DNA of 64,000 bases from Inquilinus limosus_F (GTDB lineage: Bacteria; Pseudomonadota; Alphaproteobacteria; DSM-16000; Inquilinaceae). The position numbers and the translations under genes are program-made. Positions within the stretch are counted from its first letter, which is position 1. Each line of letters starts with the position of its first letter. Where the stretch lies: NCBI RefSeq assembly GCF_051487185.1, contig NZ_JAHVDK010000018.1, forward strand, positions 98,961 to 162,960, in the 5' to 3' direction. The notes beneath the pieces are model-generated. The model was not told where the DNA came from, searched no databases, and saw only the letters and a program-made list of their open reading frames with translations. Below are positions 34,382 to 42,628 of this stretch, one piece after another.

Positions 34382-35557
34382 TCAGGCCGGCAGCGCGGAT
34401 TCCAGTGTGTTCTGCAGAACCAGGGCGCGCAGCTTGCTGTCGCTGCACACTGGCTCTTCCGACGCCGTCAGCTCTCGATAAATGGATTCGATGAGGCCAG
34501 GCGTCGGCGACAGGCCGAACGCCTCGATCTTCGCCTTCAGCGCGTGCCTGCCGGAATGGCGGCTGATCACCATCCGGCGCTCGGCGCCGAACATCTCCGG
34601 CTCCAGGAATTCATAGGTCTGGGGATTCCGGATAATGGCGGCTTGGTGAATTCCCGCGGCGGTGGCAAAGGCGTTCTCGCCGATGATGGCTTTGCCCCGC
34701 GCCATCGGCAGGTGAAGGCTCTCGATGAGGAGCCGGCAGGCGGCGTAGACCCGGCGGACGTCGATGGTCGTCGATCGGTTGAAATGCGTAGGATGGGCTG
34801 TCAGGGCGGCAACGACCTCTTCCAAGGCGCAATTCCCGGCGCGCTCGCCGATGCCGCACAGCGTCACCTGGATCTCGTCGATTCCCGACTCGACGGCCGC
34901 GAGGGTGTTGGCGACGGCCAGGCCGAGATCGTCATGGGCGTGCATGGCCAGCTTGACTTCCGGCGGCACGCGCGCCCGTACGGTATCGATCAGGGCCGGA
35001 ACCCGGCCGGGCAGGAGACAGCCGACGGTGTCCGGAATCAGGATCATCGTCGCGCCAGCCCGGGTGGCGACCTCGCACATCGAGCCGAGGAATTCCGGGT
35101 CCGCCCGGGTCGCGTCTTCGGGTGCGACGCAGATGTCGTCGAAGCCGATCCGCCGGGCGAGTTGAACGGCGCTTTCGATCTCGTCGAGCGCCTGCTGGCG
35201 TGTGATCTGGCGCTTGTGGAGGAGGTGAATCTCGGACGCCACACCGAGGATTTCGATCTGCGCCGCCCGGGCGTTCTCCAGCGCCTTGGCCGCGCGTTCG
35301 ATGTCGGAGCTGCTGGCCCGTGCGAAGGCGCAGATCCTGGTCTCCCGCACGACATCTGCAACGGCGCGCACGGCGGCGAAGTCATTGTCCGACGCCGCCG
35401 GGAATCCCGCCTCGATCGTATTCACTCCTAACGCCTCGAGTTCGCGGGCGATGCGCAGCTTTTGCTGCAGCGACATGGCATTTCCGGGTGCCTGCTCGCC
35501 GTCGCGCAAGCTCGTATCAAAGATCGTCAGGGGCCTGTGAGTTGAAACAATTGCCAT
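34382..35557 (-). CDS. 2-isopropylmalate synthase / homocitrate synthase-like enzyme (short form)
   Basis: 391-residue Claisen-condensing enzyme of the LeuA/NifV/CimA group. Active-site features: IFDTSLRDGEQAPGN, HxH metal ligand MHAHDDLGLAVANT, GIGERAGNCALEEV, and SRHSGRHALKAKI in the C-terminal part. It lacks the regulatory domain of LeuA (usually over 500 residues), so it should not be feedback-inhibited by leucine. It would join acetyl-CoA to a 2-keto acid. ATG at 35557 follows GGAG. First gene of a three-gene operon; no LeuB or LeuCD partner nearby. Confidence 0.8.
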   Translation of the reverse strand: MAIVSTHRPLTIFDTSLRDGEQAPGNAMSLQQKLRIARELEALGVNTIEAGFPAASDNDFAAVRAVADVVRETRICAFARASSSDIERAAKALENARAAQIEILGVASEIHLLHKRQITRQQALDEIESAVQLARRIGFDDICVAPEDATRADPEFLGSMCEVATRAGATMILIPDTVGCLLPGRVPALIDTVRARVPPEVKLAMHAHDDLGLAVANTLAAVESGIDEIQVTLCGIGERAGNCALEEVVAALTAHPTHFNRSTTIDVRRVYAACRLLIESLHLPMARGKAIIGENAFATAAGIHQAAIIRNPQTYEFLEPEMFGAERRMVISRHSGRHALKAKIEAFGLSPTPGLIESIYRELTASEEPVCSDSKLRALVLQNTLESALPA

Positions 35558-35641
35558 GATCAGATCTCCAGTCAGATCGCCACTATTCTCCGAGACTTCA
35601 TGCTCGAACCCGATCGAGGAGGCACAAGTTGTCCCGACCAA

Positions 35642-35908
35642 TTCGTATCCATCGTTCGGATAGATCGAATCGACGTGGAAGATGGGCTGTCGGATGAGGA
35701 TTATTTACAGGCCGTATGAAAGTGAGTGCAGAACGGATCATGTTCCCTATTCCAGCCAGTCATTATTTATCTGATTCGATATTGTTGAGTCAAAGCAATA
35801 TCGTTTTAGAATAGTCCGATGAATTTTCGAATGTTTGGGAAATATATTTAAGGAAAAAGTGTGCAAATTTTATAGTAATCTTCAGTTTTTACCGCCTCGA
35901 CAACCACC
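35642..35908. other. AT-rich island without a gene
   Basis: About 270 bp of markedly AT-rich DNA in an otherwise GC-rich window, upstream of the isopropylmalate-synthase-like operon. It holds a perfect palindrome CGATATTG-N11-CAATATCG (35777-35803). It is probably the control region of the operon, or the edge of acquired DNA. No convincing reading frame; the short frame from 35835 shows no coding character. Confidence 0.6.
35777..35803. promoter_or_regulatory. 8-bp perfect inverted repeat in the AT-rich island
   Basis: CGATATTG at 35777-35784 and its exact complement at 35796-35803, separated by 11 bases (TTGAGTCAAAG, itself containing TTGA/TCAA). Looks like an operator for a dimeric regulator. 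About 220 bp upstream of the isopropylmalate-synthase-like gene start. Confidence 0.5.
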
Positions 35909-36050
35909 GAGATCGTGTCCCTGGGGGTGGTGTAGCTCAGGCGCGGGTGTGATCGCGCTCTTCAGGTCAGGCGGCCAGGATGGGCAGGTTGACGAGGGGA
36001 TCGTCACCCGAGGGGCGACGCCTTCCAGGGTCACGTAGCGGCAGCGCTGG
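35909..36050 (-). pseudogene. remnant of an IS256-type transposase (C-terminal end)
   Basis: On the minus strand the codons before the TGA at 35967-35969 read GDDPLVNLPILAA, and about 16 codons earlier, one base out of frame, RCRYVTLEGVAP. This order (RYMTLE.. then DPL..LPxxAA-stop) is the C-terminus I associate with IS256-family transposases of alphaproteobacteria. Beyond the stop, GAGATCGTGTCC at 35909 resembles the ends of such elements. The rest of the gene is absent. GC content rises sharply at this point. Recognition is from memory of the family, without alignment. Confidence 0.45.
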
Positions 36051-36136
36051 GCGGATGCCGGCGGAACTTCCGCTGATGGCGGTGCCGTCGGCCGTCCGCA
36101 GCCGTCCCGGTCGACACCTATCCAAGATCGTGCTCC

Positions 36137-36165
36137 TTGACAATACGTTCATATACACCTATTTT
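36137..36165 (+). promoter_or_regulatory. sigma-70 promoter of the MarR gene, overlapping a repeated operator motif
   Basis: -35 TTGACA (36137-36142), 17 bp spacer, -10 TATTTT (36160-36165). The spacer contains CATATACAC (36150-36158), which recurs upstream of the efflux genes at 36675-36683. The predicted transcription start is about 36172, one base before the ATG at 36173, so the mRNA would be leaderless. Confidence 0.65.
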
Positions 36166-36172
36166 AATCGGC

Positions 36173-36634
36173 ATGACGCCTTCGCAAGCACTCGACAAAG
36201 AAACGGCCGACCTCATCGTCCGCACCTGCCTGTGCCAGCGTATCCAGCGGGCGGGGCGGATCATCGGCCGTCGTTTCGACGAAGCGTTCCGGTCGCTCGG
36301 GATCAACAACTGGCAGTTCTCCGTCCTCATCGCGCTCAAGCATCTTCGGTCCCCGACCATCAGCGAATTGGCGGAGGCGCTGGGGATGGACCGCACGACC
36401 TTGACCAAGAACCTGAAGCCGCTTGCCCGGCGCGCGCTCCTGCGCGTGTCCACCGACGAGCGCGATGCGCGGGCGCGGCGCATCACCCTGACGGAAGCCG
36501 GCGAGGACATCCTCGCCAGCGCCAAAGAAGGCTGGCATCAGGCCCAGCGGGCGGTCACGGCGAGCCTCCCGCCGGAAGAGCTCGCGCAGCTGACGTCCTC
36601 GTTGGAGCGCTTTCAGTCTGTGGGCAGGGGGTGA
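36173..36634 (+). CDS. MarR-family transcriptional regulator
   Basis: 153 residues from the ATG at 36173. The winged helix is TISELAEALGMDRTTLTKNL followed by KPLARRALLRVSTDERDARA and RRITLTEAGE, the MarR wing with its DxRxR motif. It sits upstream of an RND efflux pair and its promoter spacer shares CATATACAC with the region before them, so it probably represses itself and the pump and releases on drug binding. An in-frame TTG at 36137 is part of the -35 and is rejected as start. Confidence 0.9.
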   Translation: MTPSQALDKETADLIVRTCLCQRIQRAGRIIGRRFDEAFRSLGINNWQFSVLIALKHLRSPTISELAEALGMDRTTLTKNLKPLARRALLRVSTDERDARARRITLTEAGEDILASAKEGWHQAQRAVTASLPPEELAQLTSSLERFQSVGRG

Positions 36635-36664
36635 ACGCGATGGCCGCGAGACTCCCATATCTGG

Positions 36665-36683
36665 CATATACGTGCATATACAC
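36665..36683. promoter_or_regulatory. direct repeat CATATAC(G/A)(T/C), candidate MarR operator before the efflux genes
   Basis: Two head-to-tail copies, CATATACGT at 36665-36673 and CATATACAC at 36675-36683, one per helical turn. The second is identical to the motif inside the marR promoter. Flanking ATATC and GATAT (about 36657-36661 and 36685-36689) add dyad symmetry. 66 bp before the adaptor-protein gene. Confidence 0.55.
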
Positions 36684-36749
36684 TGATATTCGGACATCCG
36701 CCCGATCCCACCTCCCGCAGCGCCTGCCTCAGTTGTCGGAAACCCGCTC

Positions 36750-37862
36750 ATGAAAAAGACGCACCTCCTGCTCTTCGTGGCTCTTCCGCTGCTGGCGATC
36801 GGCGCGGCGAGCTTCCTTGTGGTCTCCGGAGCGGCCGAAGAGCGGAGGGTGCAGGACGATCCGCGCAGCGCTCCGCCGGTCGTCGCGATGGCCGAAGCCA
36901 GAAGGGTCGGGCACGTCGAGCGCGCATTCACCGGCTCGATATCGGCGCGCGTGCAGAGCAATCTCGGCTTCCGCGTGCCCGGCAAGATCGTCGAACGCCT
37001 CGTCGATGTCGGCGAGCGCGTCGTCGCCGGCCAGCCGCTCATGCGCATCGACGAGAGCGATCTGCGCCTTGCCCTGACGGCCAGGCAGAACGCGGCGGCG
37101 GCCGCCCGCGCGGTTGCGGTGCAGGCCCGCGCGGACGACGAGAGATACGCCGATCTCGTTGCGAAGGGATGGGTGACGAGGCAGCGCCATGAACAGGCCA
37201 GGGCGGCGCTGGACTCCGCCGAGGCGCAGCTCGCCGCCGCCGAAGCCGAGGCCCGGGTCGCGGCGAACGAGGCCGAATATTCCACCCTCGAAGCCGACGC
37301 GGACGGCGTCGTCGTGGAGACGCTCGGCGAGCCCGGCCAGGTCGTCGCGGCCGGACAGGTGGTGGTACGGCTCGCCCATGCCGGACCGCGCGAGGCCATC
37401 GTCGCTCTTCCCGAGGCGGTCAGGCCAGCTCTGGGCTCGCAAGCAGAGGCGAGCGTCTACGGCCTCGACCAGCGGCGCTGGCCCGCCCGCCTGAGGCAGT
37501 TGTCGGATTCAGCCGATCCGCAGACCCGGACCTACGAGGCGCGCTACGTGCTGGACGGCGATGCGGCATCGACGCCGCTGGGCGCGACGGTGACGCTGTG
37601 GATCGCGGATGCCGATGCCGCCGAGGCTGTCGAGGTGCCGATCGGCGCCGTTCTGGACGACGGCCGCAGGACCGGCGTCTGGGTGATCGACGAGGCGACG
37701 TCCACGGTCGGCTTCAGGCCGGTGACGATACGCCGGCTCGGCGGGGAGACCGCGATCGTATCGGGCCTCGAGCCCGGCGAGCGGATCGCGGCCCTGGGCG
37801 CCCATCTCCTCCATGACGGCGAGACCGTGCGCGTTCTGATTGCAAAGGCGGATACGCCATGA
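36750..37862 (+). CDS. RND efflux periplasmic adaptor (membrane fusion protein)
   Basis: 370 residues. N-terminal membrane anchor LLLFVALPLLAIGAASFLVV, lipoyl half-motifs GFRVPGKIVERLVDVGERV and YSTLEADADGVVVETLGEPG around a coiled-coil hairpin (about 110-175, alanine and glutamate rich), then beta-barrel with PVTIRRLGGETAIVSGLEPG. Links the inner-membrane pump to an outer-membrane channel. Stop overlaps the pump start (ATGA at 37859-37862). Confidence 0.92.
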   Translation: MKKTHLLLFVALPLLAIGAASFLVVSGAAEERRVQDDPRSAPPVVAMAEARRVGHVERAFTGSISARVQSNLGFRVPGKIVERLVDVGERVVAGQPLMRIDESDLRLALTARQNAAAAARAVAVQARADDERYADLVAKGWVTRQRHEQARAALDSAEAQLAAAEAEARVAANEAEYSTLEADADGVVVETLGEPGQVVAAGQVVVRLAHAGPREAIVALPEAVRPALGSQAEASVYGLDQRRWPARLRQLSDSADPQTRTYEARYVLDGDAASTPLGATVTLWIADADAAEAVEVPIGAVLDDGRRTGVWVIDEATSTVGFRPVTIRRLGGETAIVSGLEPGERIAALGAHLLHDGETVRVLIAKADTP

Positions 37863-40800
37863 GCTTCAACCTTTCGGCGCTCGCCGTCCGCGAGCGCTCG
37901 GTGACGCTGTTCTTCATCATCGCGATCGCGGTCGCCGGCGCCTTCGCCTTCCTCAAGCTCGGCCGCGCCGAGGATCCCGCCTTCACCGTGAAGACGCTGA
38001 CCGTCACCACCGCCTGGCCGGGCGCGACGGCGCAGGAGATGCAGGACCTCGTCGCCGAGCCGCTCGAGAAGCGTCTTCAGGAGCTGCAATGGTACGACCG
38101 GGTCGAGACCATGGTGCGGCCCGGGCTCGCCTTCATGACGCTCACCCTGAAGGACAGCACCCCGCCGGCCGCGGTGCAGGAGCAGTTCTACCAGGCCCGC
38201 AAGAAGCTGGGCGACGAGGCCCGGAAGCTGCCCGCCGGGGCCATGGGCCCGTTCGTCAACGACGAATACTCGGACGTCAGCTTCGCGCTCTATGCGCTGA
38301 AGGCCAAGGGCATGCCGATGCGTGCGCTGGTCCGGCAGGCCGAGGCGATCCGCCAGCAGCTCCTCCAGGTGCCCGGCGTCAAGAAGATCGACATTCTCGG
38401 CGAGCGGCCGGAACGGATCTTCGTCGAGTTCTCCTATGCGAAGCTGGTCACGCTCGGCGTGTCGGCGCAGGACATCTTCGCCGCCCTCCAGCGGCAGAAC
38501 GCGGTGACGCCGGCGGGTTCGATCGACACCGAGGGACCGCAGGTCTTCATCCGTCTCGACGGCGCCTATGACGATCTTCAGAAGATCGCCGACACGCCCA
38601 TCGCCGCCGGCGGCCGCACGCTCAAGCTCTCCGACATCGCCGATGTCCGGCGCGGATACGAAGACCCGGCGACCTTCATCATCCGCCATCAGGGCGAGCC
38701 GGCGCTGATGCTGTCCGCGGTGATGCAGGACGGTTGGAACGGCCTCGACCTCGGCCGCGCGCTGGAGGCGGAGACGGCGAAGATCGCCGGCGCCCTGCCG
38801 CTCGGACTCAGCCTGACCAAGGTGACCGACCAGGCCGTGAACATCACGGAGTCCGTCGACGAGTTCATGCTGAAATTCGTCATGGCGCTCGGGGTCGTGC
38901 TGCTGGTCAGCCTGCTCAGCCTCGGCTGGCGGGTCGGCATCGTGGTCGCGGCCGCGGTTCCGCTCACCCTCGCGGTCGTCTTCCTGATCATGCTGGAGAC
39001 CGGCCGCTTCTTCGACCGCATCACCCTCGGCGCCCTGATCCTCGCGCTCGGACTGCTGGTCGACGATGCCATCATCGCCATCGAGGTGATGGTGGTGAAG
39101 ATGGAAGAAGGCATGGGCCGGATCGCGGCCGCGGCCTATGCCTGGAGCCACACGGCGGCGCCGATGCTCTCGGGGACGCTGGTGACGGTGGTCGGGCTCA
39201 TGCCGGTCGGCTTCGCGCGTTCGACCGCCGGCGAATACGCCGGCAACATCTTCTGGATCGTGGGCTTCGCCCTCATCGCCTCGTGGGTCGTCGCCGTGGC
39301 CTTCACGCCCTATCTCGGCGTGAAGCTGCTGCCCGAGATCAAGCCGGTCGAAGGCGGGCACCACGCCATCTACGACACGCCGAACTACCGTCGCCTGCGC
39401 CGGGTCATCGCCTTCGCCGTGCGCCACAAGTTCCTCACCTGCGGCGCGGTGGGCGTGGTCTTCGCGCTCTCCGTCATCGGCATGGGCGCGGTGAAGCAGC
39501 AATTCTTCCCGACCTCCGATCGTCCCGAGGTGCTGGTCGAGGTGCGCATGCCGGAGGGCACGAGCATCGAGACGACGGAGCGGACGGTCGAGACGGTCGA
39601 GCGCTGGCTGGCGGACCAGCCGGAGGCGCAGATCGTCACGAGCTATGTCGGCCAGGGCGCACCGCGCTTCTTCCTGGCCATGTCCCCGGAATTGCCCGAC
39701 CCCGCCTTCGCCAAGATCGTCATCCTGACACCCGACGCGGAGGCTCGCGAAGCCCTGAAGCGCCGGCTGCGCACGGCCGTGGCCGAAGGGCTCGCGCCCG
39801 AAGCCTATCTGCGCATCACCCAGCTGGTGTTCGGCCCCTACACACCGTTCCCGGTCGAGTTCCGGATCATGGGACCGGATGCCGACGAGCTGCGCCGGAT
39901 CTCCGAGCAGGCCCTCGCCGTCATGCGGGGCGTTCCCGACGTGCGGCAGGCCAATCGCGACTGGGGCAATCGCGTGCCGACCCTGCGCTATGTCCTCGAC
40001 CAGGACCGGCTGCGCCTCATCGGCCTGTCGCCGGCGGAAGCGGCGCAGCAGCTGCAATTCCTGCTCACCGGCGTCACCGTCACGCAGGTCCGCGAGAACA
40101 TCCGCACCGTCGACGTGGTCGCCCGCAGCGCCGGCGGAGAGCGGCTCGATCCCGCCCGCCTCACCGACTTCTCGCTCACCAGCCGCGACGGGCGTCTGAT
40201 TCCGCTCGACCAGATCGGCCATGCCGAGGTGCGCATGGAAGATCCGATCATGAAGCGGCGCGACCGGATCCCGACGATCGCCGTCCGCTCCGACATCGGC
40301 GAGGCCACCCAGCCGCCCGAAGTCTCGATGCGCGTCATGCAGGCCCTGCAGCCGCTGATCGCCTCGCTGCCGGACGGCTACCGCATCGAGATGGGCGGCT
40401 CGATCGAGGAAGCGGGCAAGGCCAATGTCGCGCTCGCCGCCGTGTTCCCGATCATGATCGCCCTGATGCTGGTCTTCATCATGCTGCAGGTCCGCTCCTT
40501 CTCGGCGACCGCCATGGTGATGCTCACCGCCCCGCTCGGCCTCGTCGGCGCCGTGCCGATCCTGCTCGCCTTCAACCAGCCCTTCGGCTTCAACGCCATT
40601 CTGGGGCTGATCGGGCTCGCCGGCATCCTGATGCGCAACACGCTGATCCTGATCGGGCAGATCAAGGAGAACAGGGATGCCGGGCTCGACGACTACCACG
40701 CCGTGGTCGAGGCGACCGTGCAGCGCGCCCGGCCCGTCATCCTGACGGCGCTCGCCGCCGTGCTGGCCTTCGTCCCGCTCACCCATTCGGTGTTCTGGGG

Positions 40801-40984
40801 GTCCATGGCCTACACGCTGATCGGCGGGACGGCCATCGGCACCGTGCTCATCCTGCTCTTCCTGCCGGCGCTCTACGCCGCCTGGTTCCGCGTGGCGCCG
40901 GCGGCCGCGGTCTCGCCGAGACCCGGAGCCGCCTTTGATCACGGACACCGCGAGGCAATCCCGGCGCCGGCCGGCGCCGAGTGA
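37859..40984 (+). CDS. RND multidrug efflux pump, inner-membrane subunit
   Basis: 1041-residue AcrB/MexF-like proton antiporter. First helix TLFFIIAIAVAGAFAFLKLG, porter domains, and helix-4 motif LALGLLVDDAIIAIEVMVV containing the proton-relay aspartate pair. The second repeat ends LIGLAGILMRNTLILIGQIK. Length is normal for the HAE1 family. Coupled to the adaptor. No outer-membrane factor gene in the window, so a shared TolC-like channel is needed. Controlled by the upstream MarR protein (inference from shared motifs). Confidence 0.95.
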   Translation: MSFNLSALAVRERSVTLFFIIAIAVAGAFAFLKLGRAEDPAFTVKTLTVTTAWPGATAQEMQDLVAEPLEKRLQELQWYDRVETMVRPGLAFMTLTLKDSTPPAAVQEQFYQARKKLGDEARKLPAGAMGPFVNDEYSDVSFALYALKAKGMPMRALVRQAEAIRQQLLQVPGVKKIDILGERPERIFVEFSYAKLVTLGVSAQDIFAALQRQNAVTPAGSIDTEGPQVFIRLDGAYDDLQKIADTPIAAGGRTLKLSDIADVRRGYEDPATFIIRHQGEPALMLSAVMQDGWNGLDLGRALEAETAKIAGALPLGLSLTKVTDQAVNITESVDEFMLKFVMALGVVLLVSLLSLGWRVGIVVAAAVPLTLAVVFLIMLETGRFFDRITLGALILALGLLVDDAIIAIEVMVVKMEEGMGRIAAAAYAWSHTAAPMLSGTLVTVVGLMPVGFARSTAGEYAGNIFWIVGFALIASWVVAVAFTPYLGVKLLPEIKPVEGGHHAIYDTPNYRRLRRVIAFAVRHKFLTCGAVGVVFALSVIGMGAVKQQFFPTSDRPEVLVEVRMPEGTSIETTERTVETVERWLADQPEAQIVTSYVGQGAPRFFLAMSPELPDPAFAKIVILTPDAEAREALKRRLRTAVAEGLAPEAYLRITQLVFGPYTPFPVEFRIMGPDADELRRISEQALAVMRGVPDVRQANRDWGNRVPTLRYVLDQDRLRLIGLSPAEAAQQLQFLLTGVTVTQVRENIRTVDVVARSAGGERLDPARLTDFSLTSRDGRLIPLDQIGHAEVRMEDPIMKRRDRIPTIAVRSDIGEATQPPEVSMRVMQALQPLIASLPDGYRIEMGGSIEEAGKANVALAAVFPIMIALMLVFIMLQVRSFSATAMVMLTAPLGLVGAVPILLAFNQPFGFNAILGLIGLAGILMRNTLILIGQIKENRDAGLDDYHAVVEATVQRARPVILTALAAVLAFVPLTHSVFWGSMAYTLIGGTAIGTVLILLFLPALYAAWFRVAPAAAVSPRPGAAFDHGHREAIPAPAGAE

Positions 40985-41066
40985 CGGACGCATATGGCCG
41001 CAATGCGTTCCACGGTCATGGGATCGAACAATTTGGAAAGGAACGGAGGGGACGGTGGGGCGGCTG

Positions 41067-41096
41067 TTGCGAATCGAATAAGTGTCGGCTTATATG
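41067..41096 (+). promoter_or_regulatory. arsR promoter with overlapping palindrome; predicted leaderless start
   Basis: -35-like TTGCGA (41067-41072), 18 bp spacer, -10 TATATG (41091-41096). ATAAG-N6-CTTAT (41078-41093) covers spacer and -10, as expected for an ArsR operator. The predicted start of transcription is at the ATG (41102). Confidence 0.5.
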
Positions 41097-41101
41097 TCCA
41101 C

Positions 41102-41419
41102 ATGACCGCGCCCGAGATCTTCCAGGCCCTGGCCGACCCGACCCGCCGCGCCGTGTTCGAACGGCTGTCCGGCGGCGAGATGAGCGTCTCCGACCTCAAG
41201 GCCGGATTCGCCGTGTCGCAGCCGGCGATCTCCCAGCACCTCGCCGCGCTGCGCCGCGCCGGGCTGGTGGCAGAGCGGCGCGATGGCCGCTTCGCCTATT
41301 ACCGGGCGACGCCGGAAGGGCTGACGCCGCTGCTGGACTGGATCGACCGCTACCGCGCCTTCTGGCCGGAGCGGGTCGCCCGCCTGAAGACCCTGCTCGA
41401 GGATATGGATGATGCGTGA
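41102..41419 (+). CDS. ArsR-family regulator
   Basis: 105 residues from ATG 41102 (MTAPEIFQALADPTRRAVFE). Winged helix: LKAGFAVSQPAISQHLAALR then RAGLVAERRDGRFAYYRATP. No cysteine metal-binding motif in the recognition helix, so it is the metal-independent subtype usually paired with an SRPBCC/AHSA1 gene, which indeed overlaps its 3' end. The frame is open upstream to 40994, but no ribosome site supports a longer form. Confidence 0.9.
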   Translation: MTAPEIFQALADPTRRAVFERLSGGEMSVSDLKAGFAVSQPAISQHLAALRRAGLVAERRDGRFAYYRATPEGLTPLLDWIDRYRAFWPERVARLKTLLEDMDDA

Positions 41420-41912
41420 TCCGAAGCCCGACCCGGCCGATGCCGTGACCGTCGACTGCGCGCTGGACCATCCGCCGGAGAAGGTGTGGCGGGCGCTGAC
41501 CGAGCCGGACCTCCTCGGCGCCTGGCTGCTGCCGAACGATGCCCGGACCGAGCTGGGGCCGGCCGAGGTGGGCCGGCGCTTCACCCTGCGCGGCGGGCCG
41601 GGGGCGGAGAAGCCGATCGACTGCGAGGTGCTGGCGGCGGAGCCGCCGCGGCTGCTGCGCTACAGCTGGCGCGGCCGCGACGGCGAGCGCGACGCCGGCG
41701 GCCGGGCGCTGGACACGGTGGTGACCTTCACCCTCGACCGCACCGCGGCCGGCGGCACCCGGCTGCGCATCGTGCACAGCGGCTTCCGCGTCGGCGCCCG
41801 GGCGACGACGCTGCGGGCCGGCGCGCCGAGGGCACGACGGGTTCCCGGCCGACGCGCGGCGGCGCGGCCGCGGGCCATGGCCGTTCGCGGGGGGCTGCGA
41901 TGGGCGGCATGA
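41409..41912 (+). CDS. SRPBCC (AHSA1/START-like) protein
   Basis: 167 residues. The Aha1-C-terminal-like fold starts VDCALDHPPEKVWRALTEPD, with LLGAWLLPNDA, PPRLLRYSWRG and TRLRIVHSGF, typical of ArsR-coupled SRPBCC proteins that bind hydrophobic ligands. Starts 11 bases inside arsR. The last 40 residues are Arg/Ala rich and do not look like the normal C-terminal helix (WGGML..), possibly from a frameshift or gene decay; they overlap the clpP start by 13 bp. Confidence 0.8.
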   Translation: MMRDPKPDPADAVTVDCALDHPPEKVWRALTEPDLLGAWLLPNDARTELGPAEVGRRFTLRGGPGAEKPIDCEVLAAEPPRLLRYSWRGRDGERDAGGRALDTVVTFTLDRTAAGGTRLRIVHSGFRVGARATTLRAGAPRARRVPGRRAAARPRAMAVRGGLRWAA

Positions 41913-42502
41913 CCCTGGTGCCCATGGTGGTGGAGCAGTCGGGCCGCGGCGAGCGCGCCTTCGACATCTTCTCCCGCCTGCTGCGCGACCGGATCATCTT
42001 CCTGAACGGCCCGATCGACGACGGCGTCTCGGCGCTGGTCTGCGCCCAGCTGCTGTTCCTCGAGTCGGAGGATCCGCGGAAGGAGATCGCGATGTACATC
42101 AACTCGCCGGGCGGGGCGGTGAGCAGCGGCCTCGCGATCTACGACACGATGCAATACATCAAGAGCCCGGTGTCGACCGTGTGCATGGGCACGGCGGGGT
42201 CGATGGGCTCCTTCCTGCTGATGGCCGGCGCGCCCGGCCGTCGCATCGCCCTGCCCAACGCCCGGGTGGTGCTGCACCAGCCCTCGGGCGGCTTCCAGGG
42301 CCAGGCCTCGGACATCGAGCGCCACGCCGAGGACATCGTCCGGCTGAAGCGGCAGATCAACCTGCTCTACGCCAGGCATTGCGGCCGGGCCTATGACGAG
42401 GTGGAACGCACCCTCGACCGCGACCGCTTCATGACCGCCGAGGAGGCGAAGGCCTGGGGCATTGTCGATCACATCTTCGAGCACCGGGAAGAAGCTGCCT
42501 GA
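41900..42502 (+). CDS. clpP: ClpP-family serine protease
   Basis: 200 residues. Ser-His-Asp triad: serine in CMGTAGSMGSFLLMAGAPG, histidine in VLHQPSGGFQGQASD, aspartate in the DRDRFMTAEEAKAWGIVDHI segment. N-terminus MTLVPMVVEQSGRGERAFDI is normal ClpP. The active-site block is GTAGSMGS in place of the usual GxAASMGA. No clpX follows, so this is probably a secondary ClpP copy. Start overlaps the SRPBCC gene end. Confidence 0.92.
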   Translation: MGGMTLVPMVVEQSGRGERAFDIFSRLLRDRIIFLNGPIDDGVSALVCAQLLFLESEDPRKEIAMYINSPGGAVSSGLAIYDTMQYIKSPVSTVCMGTAGSMGSFLLMAGAPGRRIALPNARVVLHQPSGGFQGQASDIERHAEDIVRLKRQINLLYARHCGRAYDEVERTLDRDRFMTAEEAKAWGIVDHIFEHREEAA

Positions 42503-42628
42503 GAGGGGCGGTCGCCGTTTCGCGGGGCGCGACCCGGATCCGTGCCGGAAGCATCGCCGGCGCCCTTGTGCTTGCCCGCTGCACCGCAATATCGGACGGT
42601 GGGAAAGCTCCTGGGCGAAGGGATCATC

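Noticed and set aside
35835..36038. 67-codon frame in the AT-rich island
   Set aside because: No ribosome site, mixed composition crossing the IS-like boundary, no conserved pattern.
37544..40993. Long open frame antisense to the RND pump
   Set aside because: The sense frame is a normal-length AcrB-like protein; the antisense has no domain.
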